IMG/VR virus record: IMGVR_UViG_3300048592_000055
Span: 1-21,946 of that record
Source: a virus
Direction: 5' to 3' (one strand)
DNA length: 21,946 nt
Shown: one piece after another, positions 10,680 through 19,586 of the stretch
How positions within the stretch are numbered: the first letter of the stretch is position 1
How the letters are laid out: the number at the start of each line of letters is the position of its first letter
The notes under the pieces: model-generated
Database searches by the model: none
What the model saw: only the letters and a program-made list of their open reading frames with translations
What the model was told of the DNA's origin: nothing
Program-made: the position numbers and the translations under genes

Positions 10680-12634
10680 TAATTGCTCCCGATACCCCTG
10701 CCAGCAGCTTGTGCGCTAGTCGATATTGCCGTGTTCCGCATGAACTCCTTTGCCAATACCATGCGTTCTTGTGGCGTCGCCGCTTTCATCAGCCTGTATA
10801 ACTCTTGCGGATTCGCCATCAGGCGTGAAATCTCATCCGTCGTCTTTTGACCGCCGTATCCTTCCAGTCTGCGAATAACAGCGTTCGCAACCATCACACC
10901 ACGATGCAGCGGATTCGGAAGCGTTCCGGGGGCTTCGTCCATCTTTGTAATCTTCGCTGCCTTGGACAAACCTTCAGCGCCCATCTTCCGCGCTTCCTCG
11001 CCGCGAAGTACCCGAGCATTTATCTTGTCAGCGCCTTCAGAATACTTCGCAAGGTATTCTTTCCACCGTCCGCCTCCCGCCTTTTCAACGGCGTCGTCAA
11101 TGGTTCCCTGAATGCTTTTTTCCAAGCCGGATGTAAGCCTCTTATCCCAATTCTGGTTTTCCTTGGCGTATGTCTTGATGCTATTGCCAATCTCTTTCCT
11201 GATCGTGTATAAGTCGTGCGCGTCTAAGACGCCATCTTTCGAATGCGTGTTGATTCGTTCCTTCAGGTCGTTGAGCGTGGCTTGGACTACTTTTGATGCA
11301 CGCTGCCCCGGTACATTCAATTTGGCGTTGATTGAAGTAATGATTGAGTCGCTTTTTAGAGGGCGCAATCCGTGAGCGGCAAGGCTGTCGGCCTGCATCT
11401 GCTTGAATCTTGCTCCTTCTCCGAGAATAAGCGATTCGTCGGCTGCTTGACCGGCCACTTTGTCAGCACGTTTAGCAAGCTCGTCAGCATAGCTATAGCG
11501 CCCCGGCGTCCGTGGCATACCTTCAACCGGATACCATTTTTGAGCCATTTCATCAGCACGTTGTCCTGCTGCTGAAAATCTACGCACATCTTCGGCTTTT
11601 CTGGCGGCGGCTCCGGCAAGCTTTTCAGCTTCACCCTGCAACTTCGGAAGTGCCTTTCCAGCAACATTTGCCGTATCAAGCTCACCCTTACCAATCGGCC
11701 ACAGCTTCTTGTTCAAGTCCTCCCACATCTGCCCGATGCGTGATTCTTCGGCAATGCGAATATCCCTAAACTTTGACGGATCGTTCTTTGCCGCAATGCG
11801 CTGCAAACCTGCGAACTCTGCGCTACCAGCGGGAGCAGCGGCTTGCGCCGCCGTTTCTCCTGCTTCGGCCTGTCCTAGCCGCTCAACTACCGGCGCACGT
11901 CTTTCGCCCAAAATATCGTTGATAACTTTTAGTGCAGCGCGTTGAGTACCTTCTTTCCCCATAGACGGAGAAATCAGGTTTTTAAGCGTGTTGTAGGTTC
12001 CACCAACAAGTGCAGTCGTCGCAGGAATAGCGCCGCCTATCGTCATGCCAGCGCCAATTTGCGAGTTCTTCTCGCCCTCGAAATCGTTACCACTTGTAAC
12101 TGGCGACATTAGGCCAATCGCGCCACCAGCTCCAGCGCCCTGCCTGATCCTTTCCCATGTCGTTTCTGCTGGCGCTACTTTCCCCATCCCCTTCATGCCA
12201 AGAACGGCCACAGGGTCAATGACGTTACCGGCTAGGCGCATGGCGTCAAAGCCTTCCCTGCCTGCCGCTTCCCGTCCTGCTTGGTATTCAGCCTCTTTCC
12301 GCTGAATGGCGTCGTTTATGCCCTCGCCAATGCCTAATGCGTTGGCTGCATATTGCGCCCCGCCAACAGCAAGGTTGGATGCGCCCATGCCAAGGCCGCG
12401 AAGTTGAGATTCTTCTTTTGGCGTCAGCAATTCGCCACGCCCACCACGTTCGTACATATCTGCTGCCATGCCGAACGGGGTAGATTTAAGCATCTTGCTA
12501 GGTATGCTTGCGAAGAAGCCTTTTTCTTCTTGCGGTTCTGCAGCGACAGCGGTTGAAGCACCGCCGTACTTTTCCCAAGGCCCGCGTTCCACGCTAGGCT
12601 GGATAGACTGGTATTTTTCCCAAGGCCCGCTCAT
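10679..12634 (-). CDS. Internal virion / DNA ejection protein (651 aa)
   Basis: Large protein rich in Ala and Gly with long helical regions, starting MSGPWEKYQ; GPWEKY is repeated 15 residues later. Mid-regions have glycine-alanine membrane-active stretches (GAGAGGAIGLM, GAGMTIGGAIPATTALVGG), followed by coiled-coil-rich segments. This composition and place, last of three consecutive genes after tail accessory genes, match podovirus ejection (pilot) proteins that enter the cell with the DNA. ATG 12634 overlaps the previous stop; an earlier start at 12649 is possible. No transglycosylase motif was seen. Confidence 0.7.
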   Translation of the reverse strand: MSGPWEKYQSIQPSVERGPWEKYGGASTAVAAEPQEEKGFFASIPSKMLKSTPFGMAADMYERGGRGELLTPKEESQLRGLGMGASNLAVGGAQYAANALGIGEGINDAIQRKEAEYQAGREAAGREGFDAMRLAGNVIDPVAVLGMKGMGKVAPAETTWERIRQGAGAGGAIGLMSPVTSGNDFEGEKNSQIGAGMTIGGAIPATTALVGGTYNTLKNLISPSMGKEGTQRAALKVINDILGERRAPVVERLGQAEAGETAAQAAAPAGSAEFAGLQRIAAKNDPSKFRDIRIAEESRIGQMWEDLNKKLWPIGKGELDTANVAGKALPKLQGEAEKLAGAAARKAEDVRRFSAAGQRADEMAQKWYPVEGMPRTPGRYSYADELAKRADKVAGQAADESLILGEGARFKQMQADSLAAHGLRPLKSDSIITSINAKLNVPGQRASKVVQATLNDLKERINTHSKDGVLDAHDLYTIRKEIGNSIKTYAKENQNWDKRLTSGLEKSIQGTIDDAVEKAGGGRWKEYLAKYSEGADKINARVLRGEEARKMGAEGLSKAAKITKMDEAPGTLPNPLHRGVMVANAVIRRLEGYGGQKTTDEISRLMANPQELYRLMKAATPQERMVLAKEFMRNTAISTSAQAAGRGIGSN

Positions 12635-13821
12635 TTCACTCTCATCCACGATTCAGGCTTCGACGGATCGCCGCCCTTATAAACGTACCCGTCCTCCATC
12701 CCGCCTACTTTCGGTGCAGCAGATTGCGGTTGCGGCTTATTCCCTCCACCCACAGCAGGAATGTTAAGCACGCTCAATGCTGATTCCATTTCAGGAGTCC
12801 AAGCGTTAGCAGCCCGCACCTTCGCGGCCTCAATCAGTCCCTTCATGCGTTCATTCTTGGCATTGACGGCTTCAGGCTCGTCCGTGAAGTTAGGCAGATA
12901 CGATGCCCGTTGTTGCGCCAATTGTTCCTTGTTGTAAGCCGCGCCGGTAGCCAAGTACAGCAGCGAGTCGATAATGTCAGCTTGAGACTGATTGACAATT
13001 TGCCTGTTCTTGTCCCGCGCCAAGTTTTTCAATCCCTCTTGAGCTGAATCCCACATCGGTGTTACTCCAGCCGCCGCCTCAAGGAATCCTGGGGCCATAG
13101 CCGCAGTCCCACCTTTGCCTTCCGTGGTCTTTTGGATCATCTTTGCAGATTCCAAGATGCGACCCACGTTGTAGGCCGTCTTGCGCTCATCCTCTGTTGG
13201 CTTCTTCTGGAATCCTCCTACAGGCACCGCTTGACCTTGCGGATTTGTTTGCGAAGGCGGATACACCCATTGACCTTCAACCAGCTTCGGCTCCGGCATT
13301 GCATTGGCTTCCCTATTCGCCTTCCGCGCCTCACCCACCGCCTTCTCGTACTGCGCCTTCTTCATCATCGCAGGATTCAGATAATCCGGCGTCTCGATCT
13401 CGCGCACGATCTTGGACGATTGCCGCCCGAAGCCGTCAAGCGCGGGGGCTTCCTTGATAACCTCAATCGTCCCGTCAGCCAGTTGCTTGCGCGACAACAC
13501 ACGCGGCCCATCCACCCACGGATCGGACTTGACGCGGCGACCATCAGGCGCGACACCGCTACCACCCGGCGCAGCATAGCCAAGGTCAATCGTCCGGCCT
13601 GAACTCGACCGGATCGTGTTTAGCCGCTGCTCCTGCGGTGCGGCAAACTGTACGCCCGGATCGCCACCCATAGCGTTGTCGGCCTGCATCGCCGCGAGTT
13701 GCTCCTGATTCAGCAGGTCTGACAGGCGTCTGCTATTGGTATTGCCGCGCAAGGTCTGCGTGGAAAGCCAAGCGTTAAGCTCGTCCTCTGTCGGGTTGAT
13801 TACGGGGTCAAGGTAGCTCAT
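12631..13821 (-). CDS. Putative internal virion / DNA transfer protein (396 aa)
   Basis: Starts MSYLDPVINPTEDELNAWL. N-terminal ~150 residues are loop-rich, then helical stretches (KKAQYEKAVGEARKANREAN), and a conserved-looking segment IIDSLLYLATGAAYNKEQL through ASYLPNFTDEPEAVNAKNER, typical of phage DNA-transfer proteins. C-terminal end is a flexible tail ending SWMRVK. It is the second of three adjacent genes for likely ejection proteins. Exact family not certain. Confidence 0.65.
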   Translation of the reverse strand: MSYLDPVINPTEDELNAWLSTQTLRGNTNSRRLSDLLNQEQLAAMQADNAMGGDPGVQFAAPQEQRLNTIRSSSGRTIDLGYAAPGGSGVAPDGRRVKSDPWVDGPRVLSRKQLADGTIEVIKEAPALDGFGRQSSKIVREIETPDYLNPAMMKKAQYEKAVGEARKANREANAMPEPKLVEGQWVYPPSQTNPQGQAVPVGGFQKKPTEDERKTAYNVGRILESAKMIQKTTEGKGGTAAMAPGFLEAAAGVTPMWDSAQEGLKNLARDKNRQIVNQSQADIIDSLLYLATGAAYNKEQLAQQRASYLPNFTDEPEAVNAKNERMKGLIEAAKVRAANAWTPEMESALSVLNIPAVGGGNKPQPQSAAPKVGGMEDGYVYKGGDPSKPESWMRVK

Positions 13822-13824
13822 GGT

Positions 13825-14388
13825 TTAGTCCCACCTAGTAACAATTGCGCCCGGTACGTTATGCACTCCGGGTGCCATGTAACGCTTGTTCATCTCCATC
13901 GCAGAAAGCGCCATTTGCATGTTCTGCGCCCGAGCGTCGTTTTCCAGCTTCTTCTGAGCAAGTTGCCGCTGGAACTCGGCCTCGTATTCCTGAGAAGCCA
14001 TGCCTTGACCATACTTGGTTAGCTCTGCCAAGCGGTTTCCTGAACCGAGCATCCCTCTGGCCGCAGCGGTACGATTCACCGCCTCAAGCCCTTGGTTATA
14101 TCGCCATTGATATGAAGGCGACTGTTCGATATTCGCCAGATTCGACAAGGTTCCGCCGCTCGTCCCGCTATTGGCATTTAACGATTTCATCCAATAGTTC
14201 GGGTCGGACATGCGTTGCTGGTTCGCCCACTCAATATCTTCCCGTTTCTGGCCTTGAAGTGAAGCTTGGTTAGCCATTGAGTTAGCCTGCTGCCATCCGG
14301 CATCGCTGCCCCAATACTGAGAAGCGGGGGTATATACCCTATCACGAAGGTATGCTTGAACTTCCGGGCTATAGTCATTTGTCGCCAT
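13825..14388 (-). CDS. Putative DNA ejection / internal virion protein (187 aa)
   Basis: Starts MATNDYSPEVQAYLRDRVYT after AGGAGG, overlapping the gp10-like gene by 14 bases. Core segment with QSPSYQWRYNQGLEAVNRTA followed by RGMLGSGNRLAELTKYGQGM and ASQEYEAEFQRQLAQKK is a pattern found in short phage DNA-transfer proteins. It is probably packed inside the capsid and leaves with the genome. The helical second half could oligomerise. Confidence 0.65.
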   Translation of the reverse strand: MATNDYSPEVQAYLRDRVYTPASQYWGSDAGWQQANSMANQASLQGQKREDIEWANQQRMSDPNYWMKSLNANSGTSGGTLSNLANIEQSPSYQWRYNQGLEAVNRTAAARGMLGSGNRLAELTKYGQGMASQEYEAEFQRQLAQKKLENDARAQNMQMALSAMEMNKRYMAPGVHNVPGAIVTRWD

Positions 14389-15739
14389 TGTTGCCTCCTG
14401 CGTCTAGGTCAATTGATTTCAGTCTCAACCTCGTACTATCTGTGTATCTTAGCTCAAATGCACGCTTCACGAAATTTCCAAGTCTGCGATACTTTGGCCG
14501 TTTTACGTCAAGCGATGTTTTCCTGTAGTTCGTGTACGTCTGGTAGTCATCGTCCGTATGCCGAATCAGCAAACTACCAGCAACCTTATCTGCAACAACC
14601 GCCAACTCTCCCGCGAATTTCATGCCAGAATTGCCGTTGCTAAAGTTGCTAGTCCTCACCTTAACGTCAATGTATTGCCCATCATCGTCAAGGAACGTCG
14701 AATCAAAGTGGTACACCTTGCCGTTCGTTTCATGCAGCAAGTAGTTGTTTCCGCCAGATGCCGTGAAATAGATGAACGGGAAATACGTTTCAGTCGTTAC
14801 TGTCGCCGTGATCGTTCCTGTTGCTGGCGTTGATAGTGCGCTATCAACCGGATAAGTGAATGTGTTCGCGTCAACCTTGGTGATATTGAACGTCCCGTTG
14901 TATCCGGAAGGCGTCGCTCCGGCAATGGTCGTAACGTCTCCATCTGATAGCCCATGCGATGTTTTAGTGGCCGTAGCGGTTCCGCTTGATTGAGTCAGGC
15001 TTGTCAGCGTAATTGACGCCGCAGCAGCACGGTATGTCCATTGCGACCAAATCTTCGTAGCCAAGTCAAAGACAAGCGTAAGATTCTCGTCCTTTAGCGT
15101 CAGGATATACAGCGGATGCCCGTCGATTCTGAGGCCATACGCATACACGTTCGTTAGCGTTGCCGCACCCAAAATGCGTTGCACATCAGCATTCGCAACC
15201 TCAACCGGAGACAAGCTTTCAGGCGCAAAGTAATGCACGCTGCGGCCCTCTGATTTGCTGCGTGATATAAAGATGATGCCGCCGTCTATCTTTGCAACGC
15301 TGCGGCCATGAGCGCATCCAACCTGAATTGCCGTATTCCCGTAAGGTGAAAGTGGTGACCCGGTAGCGTTTGCCGCGTCGTAGAAAAGTTCGGTCGTGTA
15401 GTCCTTCAGCGCAACGATGTAGTTTTGGTGCTTGGATATTGCTACGCCTGAGTCTGATTCTGATTCAGCCGTAATGTAGTTAAGCGCGTTCCAGCTTGTC
15501 GGGTCTTCAAGGTCTGAGTTGTAGATAATCCCGTCAGCGTCCATAACGAAGAAGTAGCCGTCAAGGTACTCTACTCCCGGAACAGTAGGGTCTGGATAGT
15601 CCGCGTCGGTAATCTTTGTCAGTACACCAGCGTCGAACACATAGGCGTCCCGCGTGGATTTCATGACGAATCCAGCCGCGCCCGAAGCCGTATTGGCTTT
15701 GACGAAATCGAACGGTAATCCTGCTACTGTAACGGCCAT
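14375..15739 (-). CDS. P22 gp10-like tail accessory factor, main (C-terminal) part
   Basis: 454 residues with the propeller-like pattern of packaged-DNA stabilisation proteins: AYVFDAGVLTKITDADYPDP, TVPGVEYLDGYFFVMDADG, IYNSDLEDPTSWNALNYITA, FFYDAANATGSPLSP, GCAHGRSVAKI. Residues ~243-315 hold an inserted beta-sandwich (TATKTSHGLSDGDVTTIAGA). It seals the portal under the tail. The usual N-terminal module (SRDGTL...KRPG) is missing here and occurs in the two upstream genes. The start follows the previous stop by one base, without a ribosome site, so translation probably depends on reinitiation or coupling. Confidence 0.78.
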   Translation of the reverse strand: MAVTVAGLPFDFVKANTASGAAGFVMKSTRDAYVFDAGVLTKITDADYPDPTVPGVEYLDGYFFVMDADGIIYNSDLEDPTSWNALNYITAESESDSGVAISKHQNYIVALKDYTTELFYDAANATGSPLSPYGNTAIQVGCAHGRSVAKIDGGIIFISRSKSEGRSVHYFAPESLSPVEVANADVQRILGAATLTNVYAYGLRIDGHPLYILTLKDENLTLVFDLATKIWSQWTYRAAAASITLTSLTQSSGTATATKTSHGLSDGDVTTIAGATPSGYNGTFNITKVDANTFTYPVDSALSTPATGTITATVTTETYFPFIYFTASGGNNYLLHETNGKVYHFDSTFLDDDGQYIDVKVRTSNFSNGNSGMKFAGELAVVADKVAGSLLIRHTDDDYQTYTNYRKTSLDVKRPKYRRLGNFVKRAFELRYTDSTRLRLKSIDLDAGGNNGDK

Positions 15740-15740
15740 T

Positions 15741-16439
15741 TTATATAGTAACTACATATCCAATTGCTGTTCCACCTTGATTCGTTGACGAGCTACAGTT
15801 CCCATTAAATTGAGTAGTGTTTATATTGTCACCGAATCCTTGTCTTATCCCAATGTACACTTGCCAATTATTAAACCTATCCCTTGCATCGCAGGCATTA
15901 TATGGGTAGATAATCCATGCTGCATATGATGCCGCATCCTTTGTAGAACATATAGCCCCAAATGACCCGTTATAACTCAAATAGCCTTTGTATCTAGCTA
16001 CTCCAGGTTCATTTTCATCCCATACATCGGTTGTTGTTGCATTCCCTATATTCCCGTCCATTTGGCTATATAGTTTTTGCCCATTATGTATTACAGCATC
16101 CCCAATGTCGTAAGTAGTACCAGCGTCGTAATCCTGCGTCATGCTTTCATTGAAATACGTTCCGCCACCGCCGCCGTACATTGTTCCTCCACCGACATAT
16201 ACCCAAAACCCAAGTACATCCCCAAACATCATGAATAGGTAGCCGTCGTAGTTGAACAGCCCTTGCCCGTAGATGTCGTTACCTGAGATAACGGCATCGC
16301 CCTCGTCTATCCCAGCACGCTTGATAACGAGCGTGGTTTTGTTTTCCTCGTCCTCCTCACCAAAGCAATTAACCATCCGTTCGTCTTTATCGACGGTTCC
16401 ATCGCGTGAGGCCAACGGGGTTATGATATGGTGTCTCAT
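15741..16439 (-). CDS. gp10-like N-terminal module with unique C-terminal domain (232 aa)
   Basis: Residues 1-85 (MRHHIITPLASRDGTVDKDE, later TLVIKRAGIDEGD and GQGLFNYDGYLFMMFGD) match the N-terminal module of gp10-like tail proteins. The rest is different: Gly/Tyr/Asn-rich (YGGGGGTYF), with YDIGDAVIHNGQKLYSQM, a carbohydrate-binding-like or fibre-like repeat, and four or more cysteines. Base composition of this second half is more AT-rich than neighbouring genes, suggesting transfer. Coupled to the gene before by ATGA. It may be a split or duplicated tail hub piece or a separate tail-tip protein. Confidence 0.65.
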   Translation of the reverse strand: MRHHIITPLASRDGTVDKDERMVNCFGEEDEENKTTLVIKRAGIDEGDAVISGNDIYGQGLFNYDGYLFMMFGDVLGFWVYVGGGTMYGGGGGTYFNESMTQDYDAGTTYDIGDAVIHNGQKLYSQMDGNIGNATTTDVWDENEPGVARYKGYLSYNGSFGAICSTKDAASYAAWIIYPYNACDARDRFNNWQVYIGIRQGFGDNINTTQFNGNCSSSTNQGGTAIGYVVTI

Positions 16440-16693
16440 GTTGCGTATGTGGTCGTGTTGTTCTTAATCAGCACATCATCAACCACCGAATAGATGTCGT
16501 TGTTGTAGGTAAAGATTCCTTGTCCTACCCACGGATCAGAACCATAGGCTTGAAGGTTGTAATACAAGTCCGATCCACCACGCTTGATGCAGATGTCAGG
16601 GTTCTCGATTTCAGAGAGGGCATTGACCAGCCCGGAATCCTTCGCTAGGGTTCCGTCCCTTGACCGTATCTTTGTGGCTATTTGCAGTCTCAC
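16436..16693 (-). CDS. Short gp10-like N-terminal module (85 aa)
   Basis: Begins (GTG start) MRLQIATKIRSRDGTLAKDS, then NALSEIENPDICIKRGGSDL and GQGIFTYNNDIYSVVDDVL, the same module as at the start of the next gene but clearly diverged. It stops after 85 residues. GTGA overlap with the gp4-like gene and ATGA overlap with the following gene suggest an expressed short protein, not a simple sequencing break. Its role alone is unknown. Confidence 0.65.
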   Translation of the reverse strand: MRLQIATKIRSRDGTLAKDSGLVNALSEIENPDICIKRGGSDLYYNLQAYGSDPWVGQGIFTYNNDIYSVVDDVLIKNNTTTYAT

Positions 16694-17391
16694 GGCGTAT
16701 CCGCAACGATATTGGAACGCCGACCACCGCCAACAAGATACGGCAGGTCAGTTCCAGCGATCATCGGCCTGTTGTTTCCGCGCCGCAACGCAGAAAGCGA
16801 GTCGTTCGCCACCTTCACCACCGCGTCAGGAACTTGCTTCTCGTACTCCGGCGCAATGTCAATTGCCAAGTTGTACGCCAAAGCGCGTTCGTATCCGGGC
16901 GGCAGGGAAACCGCCGTACTAAGCGCGGCAAACGCCGTGAATGGCGTCCACATGATTACGTGCAGCGTATTGGCCGCGCTAGGCACAGGCCACAGGTTAA
17001 GCACGCCAAGCGGGTAGCTAGGCTCGTAATAGCCGTACTCAGGGATTTCGCTCGTAACCGTCTTGCTTGCGATGGAGTGCCACTCGCCAGCCGTTACCAT
17101 CGTCACCGGATAGTCAGTCCCGCTTGCTGTGATATAGACGTTCTCGATGCGATCCGGGCGCGTGGTGATATTGCCAGCAGCGCCTAGCGTGATTGAACCG
17201 TCAGCCGGAACAAGCGTAAAGGTCTTGTCCTGAAACGCAAACACTGTAAGTCGGTCAAGCTGCCACGACTCAAGCATGGCATTTAGTGCTATCAGGCCGT
17301 CGTTGGATTCGTCAGAGGTAGGGGATTCACCGGAACTGATTGCGCCAATCAGCCGTAATGCCCTGTTGATAATTGTCTGAGCAGTAGCCAT
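16690..17391 (-). CDS. P22 gp4-like head-tail accessory protein
   Basis: 233 residues starting MATAQTIINRALRLIGAISS, followed by NDGLIALNAMLESWQLDRLT, an N-terminal helical pattern characteristic of P22 gp4-type tail accessory factors. GYERALAYNLAIDIAPEYEK and a basic C-terminus also fit. gp4 proteins attach under the portal and bind gp10, the product of the next genes, which matches the gene order. P22 gp4 also has a muramidase activity; I see no motif here that proves it. Confidence 0.8.
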   Translation of the reverse strand: MATAQTIINRALRLIGAISSGESPTSDESNDGLIALNAMLESWQLDRLTVFAFQDKTFTLVPADGSITLGAAGNITTRPDRIENVYITASGTDYPVTMVTAGEWHSIASKTVTSEIPEYGYYEPSYPLGVLNLWPVPSAANTLHVIMWTPFTAFAALSTAVSLPPGYERALAYNLAIDIAPEYEKQVPDAVVKVANDSLSALRRGNNRPMIAGTDLPYLVGGGRRSNIVADTP

Positions 17392-17399
17392 CGCTCATC

Positions 17400-17621
17400 C
17401 TAAATTACAACGCCGCTATCCGCTTTGCGCGGTCGTCCAACCTGGCGCTTTGGCTCTGGCTGTACTTGAATTGTAGCATTATTTTCTTCTATTGCAAGGG
17501 GCGGCTTGTTTATAGGGTCGTGCGGATGTACGTCCAATTTCCACCCATTTTTGACCATTTCCGGCACTTCGGCCTCGGTCGCTTGGTGATACCCATGTTC
17601 AGGGTGTGACATGAAGGGCAT
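17400..17621 (-). CDS. Small protein with AT-hook-like end (73 aa)
   Basis: Starts MPFMSHPEHGYHQATEAEVP after AAGGAG, which lies in the last codons of the glycosyltransferase gene. A short N-terminal segment ends EMVKNGWKLD; the C-terminus has KRQVGRPRKADSG, with the GRPRK core of an AT-hook. It is of a type often found between head and tail genes of phages. Function unknown; DNA contact is a guess from the motif. Confidence 0.65.
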   Translation of the reverse strand: MPFMSHPEHGYHQATEAEVPEMVKNGWKLDVHPHDPINKPPLAIEENNATIQVQPEPKRQVGRPRKADSGVVI

Positions 17622-17624
17622 TTT

Positions 17625-18320
17625 TTACTCCTTGAAGTTGCTCCCGCCCGGTTGTTCCAGCAGGAATTGATGGTAGTTACCGTGGAAGGCTTGATCTGCC
17701 GAGTGGTGCGTAAGGTTCAAATCCGGGACAATCCAGATTTCTCCACCTGCATCCCTCCAGTTCCGGCAAAATGAATAGTCCTCTCCCCAAAAAGCTCCTT
17801 TGTGCGCCCCGAAATTGAACAAATCAACCGATGGATTGCACGCCTCACCGTACATCAGATGTGGGTAGGCTTGCATAAATCTATTGACTGTATTCCGTGT
17901 GATCTTCATAAATCCAGCAGGGACTAAGGTTGCCTTGATGCACCCATCATCACGAACTTGTGGCATTCCGTCCTTGTCATCATCCAGAACACCCATATAA
18001 CGCACTTCTTCCGGCGTCTTGAATCGGTATAACCCGGCAACAACGTCCCCATCTGTCTTAATCAGCTTAACCAGATCATCAGGTTTCCACGAAACATCAT
18101 GGTCAATGAACACAATTATGTCGGCCTTTATGTCGAGCGCCTTCCTTAGCATTGCCGCTCTGGCCCCATTTATGTACGGATTCCCTATTTCGCTAACCAT
18201 ATAGTGTTCGTATCCAGCAGCATCCAGAGCTGGTATTGAGTCCCTTATGCTATCTAGGGTTTGCTGATAAGGTCGCGTTAGCGTGGGAACACACAATACA
18301 ACTTTGACTTTTTCTTTCAT
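17625..18320 (-). CDS. GT-A fold glycosyltransferase
   Basis: 231 residues. Opening KVKVVLCVPTLTRPYQQTLD, a conserved NGARAAMLRKAL helix, DIIVFIDHDVSWKP (DxD-type metal and nucleotide-sugar site), VVAGLYRFK, and late GEDYSFCRNWRDAGGEIWIV with DLNLTHH. These fit phage family-2-like glycosyltransferases. It would move a sugar from a nucleotide donor; target may be a virion protein, phage DNA or host surface. It lies within structural genes together with a SAM methyltransferase. The start overlaps the HNH stop as ATGA. Confidence 0.8.
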   Translation of the reverse strand: MKEKVKVVLCVPTLTRPYQQTLDSIRDSIPALDAAGYEHYMVSEIGNPYINGARAAMLRKALDIKADIIVFIDHDVSWKPDDLVKLIKTDGDVVAGLYRFKTPEEVRYMGVLDDDKDGMPQVRDDGCIKATLVPAGFMKITRNTVNRFMQAYPHLMYGEACNPSVDLFNFGAHKGAFWGEDYSFCRNWRDAGGEIWIVPDLNLTHHSADQAFHGNYHQFLLEQPGGSNFKE

Positions 18321-18802
18321 AGAAGCTTCCCTAATTGATTTGCATAATCAATTGGATGCTTAGCCCCTTTTTTTGTGTTACAAGTAGGGCATAGCAATTG
18401 AATATTCAATATATCATTGTTACCATTTAAAGCTATAGGAATAATATGATCTCTATGAAATTTATCTGCGATACTTCCCCCGCATATAGCGCACATACCT
18501 TTTTGCTTAGAATAAAGAGTTGAAATCTGTTCTTTAGTAAATTTCCCACCGGCACCTTTCTTTCTGGCTCGGCGAGTGGCTTCATTTGCTGCCCGCACTT
18601 CTGGGTGGTCCCTCATCCACTTTTTACAATTCTCTAAAACTTTTTCTTTGTTTGCAATTTTCCACGCCTTTCGAATTGCACGCATTTTTTCCATATTGTT
18701 AGCAATCCATTTCGCCCTAATTTCCTTTCGACGTTCTGGGTTCTCTTTTTGCCACTTAGCGGCCCTTATCCGCGCTTTCTCTTGTATAGATTGAGTGATC
18801 AT
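18317..18802 (-). CDS. HNH endonuclease (free-standing, homing type)
   Basis: 161 residues. The N-terminal half has repeated basic KxW helices (AAKWQKENPERRKEIRAKW and similar). The C-terminal HNH domain has CAICGGSI, FHRDHIIPIALNGNN, NIQLLCPTCNTKK: two CxxC knuckles and the catalytic His/Asn set, all present. These enzymes nick or cut DNA and spread by homing. The gene is AT-rich compared with its neighbours and joined to both by perfect ATGA overlaps. Confidence 0.88.
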   Translation of the reverse strand: MITQSIQEKARIRAAKWQKENPERRKEIRAKWIANNMEKMRAIRKAWKIANKEKVLENCKKWMRDHPEVRAANEATRRARKKGAGGKFTKEQISTLYSKQKGMCAICGGSIADKFHRDHIIPIALNGNNDILNIQLLCPTCNTKKGAKHPIDYANQLGKLL

Positions 18803-19302
18803 TTTTTTGCAACCCCCATCATCGCATAGTCAGATAGCCTAGTTACTGCAGCTTTGGTGAATCCGGCATCCGTGAATGCTTTGTGAAGTGTGGCACTGGT
18901 GAAACCAGTCCTATGCGCCATGTATGGTTTGTCCTTGAGCATTTTACGGTATCCATAGATCAAGTCTAATCCAGTAATAGGCCCGGCAGGCGCAGTGAAT
19001 AGAACGTCCTCTGTAGCTTTAACGTCCTCAAGATCAGGCACGAAAACTATTACCGCACCACCATCATTCAAGACGCGCTTGAACTCATGCAGCGCAATTC
19101 CAACGTCGTGAGGGTAAAGATGTTCCAACGCATGACTGCAATATACAGCGTCGAACGGGCCAATGTCGCCCAATGAAACCATATCCGCAACGATATGCGG
19201 ATTGTGTGATGGGTCGATGTCCAGCCTGATTTCGTCGTACTGACTTAACCAGGCTGGAATCGAATCGCCGCCGCAGCCAACGTGCAGCAGGCGTTTCTGC
19301 AT
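18799..19302 (-). CDS. SAM-dependent methyltransferase (class I)
   Basis: 167 residues. LLHVGCGGDSIPAWL is the SAM-binding glycine loop, RLDIDPSHNP the acidic strand 2, DAVYCSHALEHLYPHDV and FKRVLNDGGAVIVFVPDL the standard methyltransferase type 11 motifs. Small-molecule, sugar or protein targets are all possible. Its nearness to the glycosyltransferase suggests modification of a glycan, possibly on the virion. The start overlaps the previous stop as TAATG. Confidence 0.8.
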   Translation of the reverse strand: MQKRLLHVGCGGDSIPAWLSQYDEIRLDIDPSHNPHIVADMVSLGDIGPFDAVYCSHALEHLYPHDVGIALHEFKRVLNDGGAVIVFVPDLEDVKATEDVLFTAPAGPITGLDLIYGYRKMLKDKPYMAHRTGFTSATLHKAFTDAGFTKAAVTRLSDYAMMGVAKK

Positions 19303-19532
19303 TACGCCGCCCAGATGCCGAGGGCGATCAGGGTATTCTGAATCTCCTGAATTTGTGCGACTTGCAGGGTGCCGAATGATGCCGAAGTGACGACGTTGGT
19401 CGTAGTATGGGTGGTTGCGGTAGCACGCTGTACAACCGGCGTAGCCCCGTAAAACCCAACCTTGTCAGCAGCAGCGCCACCGACTTGGCAACCGTCAGCA
19501 GAGCCATAATCAAGACGTTCGTAAGTAGCCAT
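19302..19532 (-). CDS. Small virion (head-associated) protein (76 aa)
   Basis: Starts MATYERLDYGSADGCQVGGA after AAAGGAA. Core ADKVGFYGATPVVQRATATT and C-terminal TLQVAQIQEIQNTLIALGIW form a pattern common in small phage proteins encoded next to the coat gene, likely head fibre, decoration or trimeric proteins with a C-terminal coiled end. Role is inferred from place and pattern. Confidence 0.65.
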   Translation of the reverse strand: MATYERLDYGSADGCQVGGAAADKVGFYGATPVVQRATATTHTTTNVVTSASFGTLQVAQIQEIQNTLIALGIWAA

Positions 19533-19557
19533 CTCATTTCCTTTCGTAGATATTTGT

Positions 19558-19581
19558 ATGGGCCGGTATTACCCGGCCCAT
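19558..19581. terminator. Strong hairpin after the coat gene
   Basis: ATGGGCCGG-TATTAC-CCGGCCCAT: nine-base perfect stem, six-base loop, six bases after the coat stop codon. Without a T tract it is probably a partial terminator or an RNA-stabilising structure that sets the ratio of coat to downstream products. Confidence 0.55.
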
Positions 19582-19586
19582 CACGA

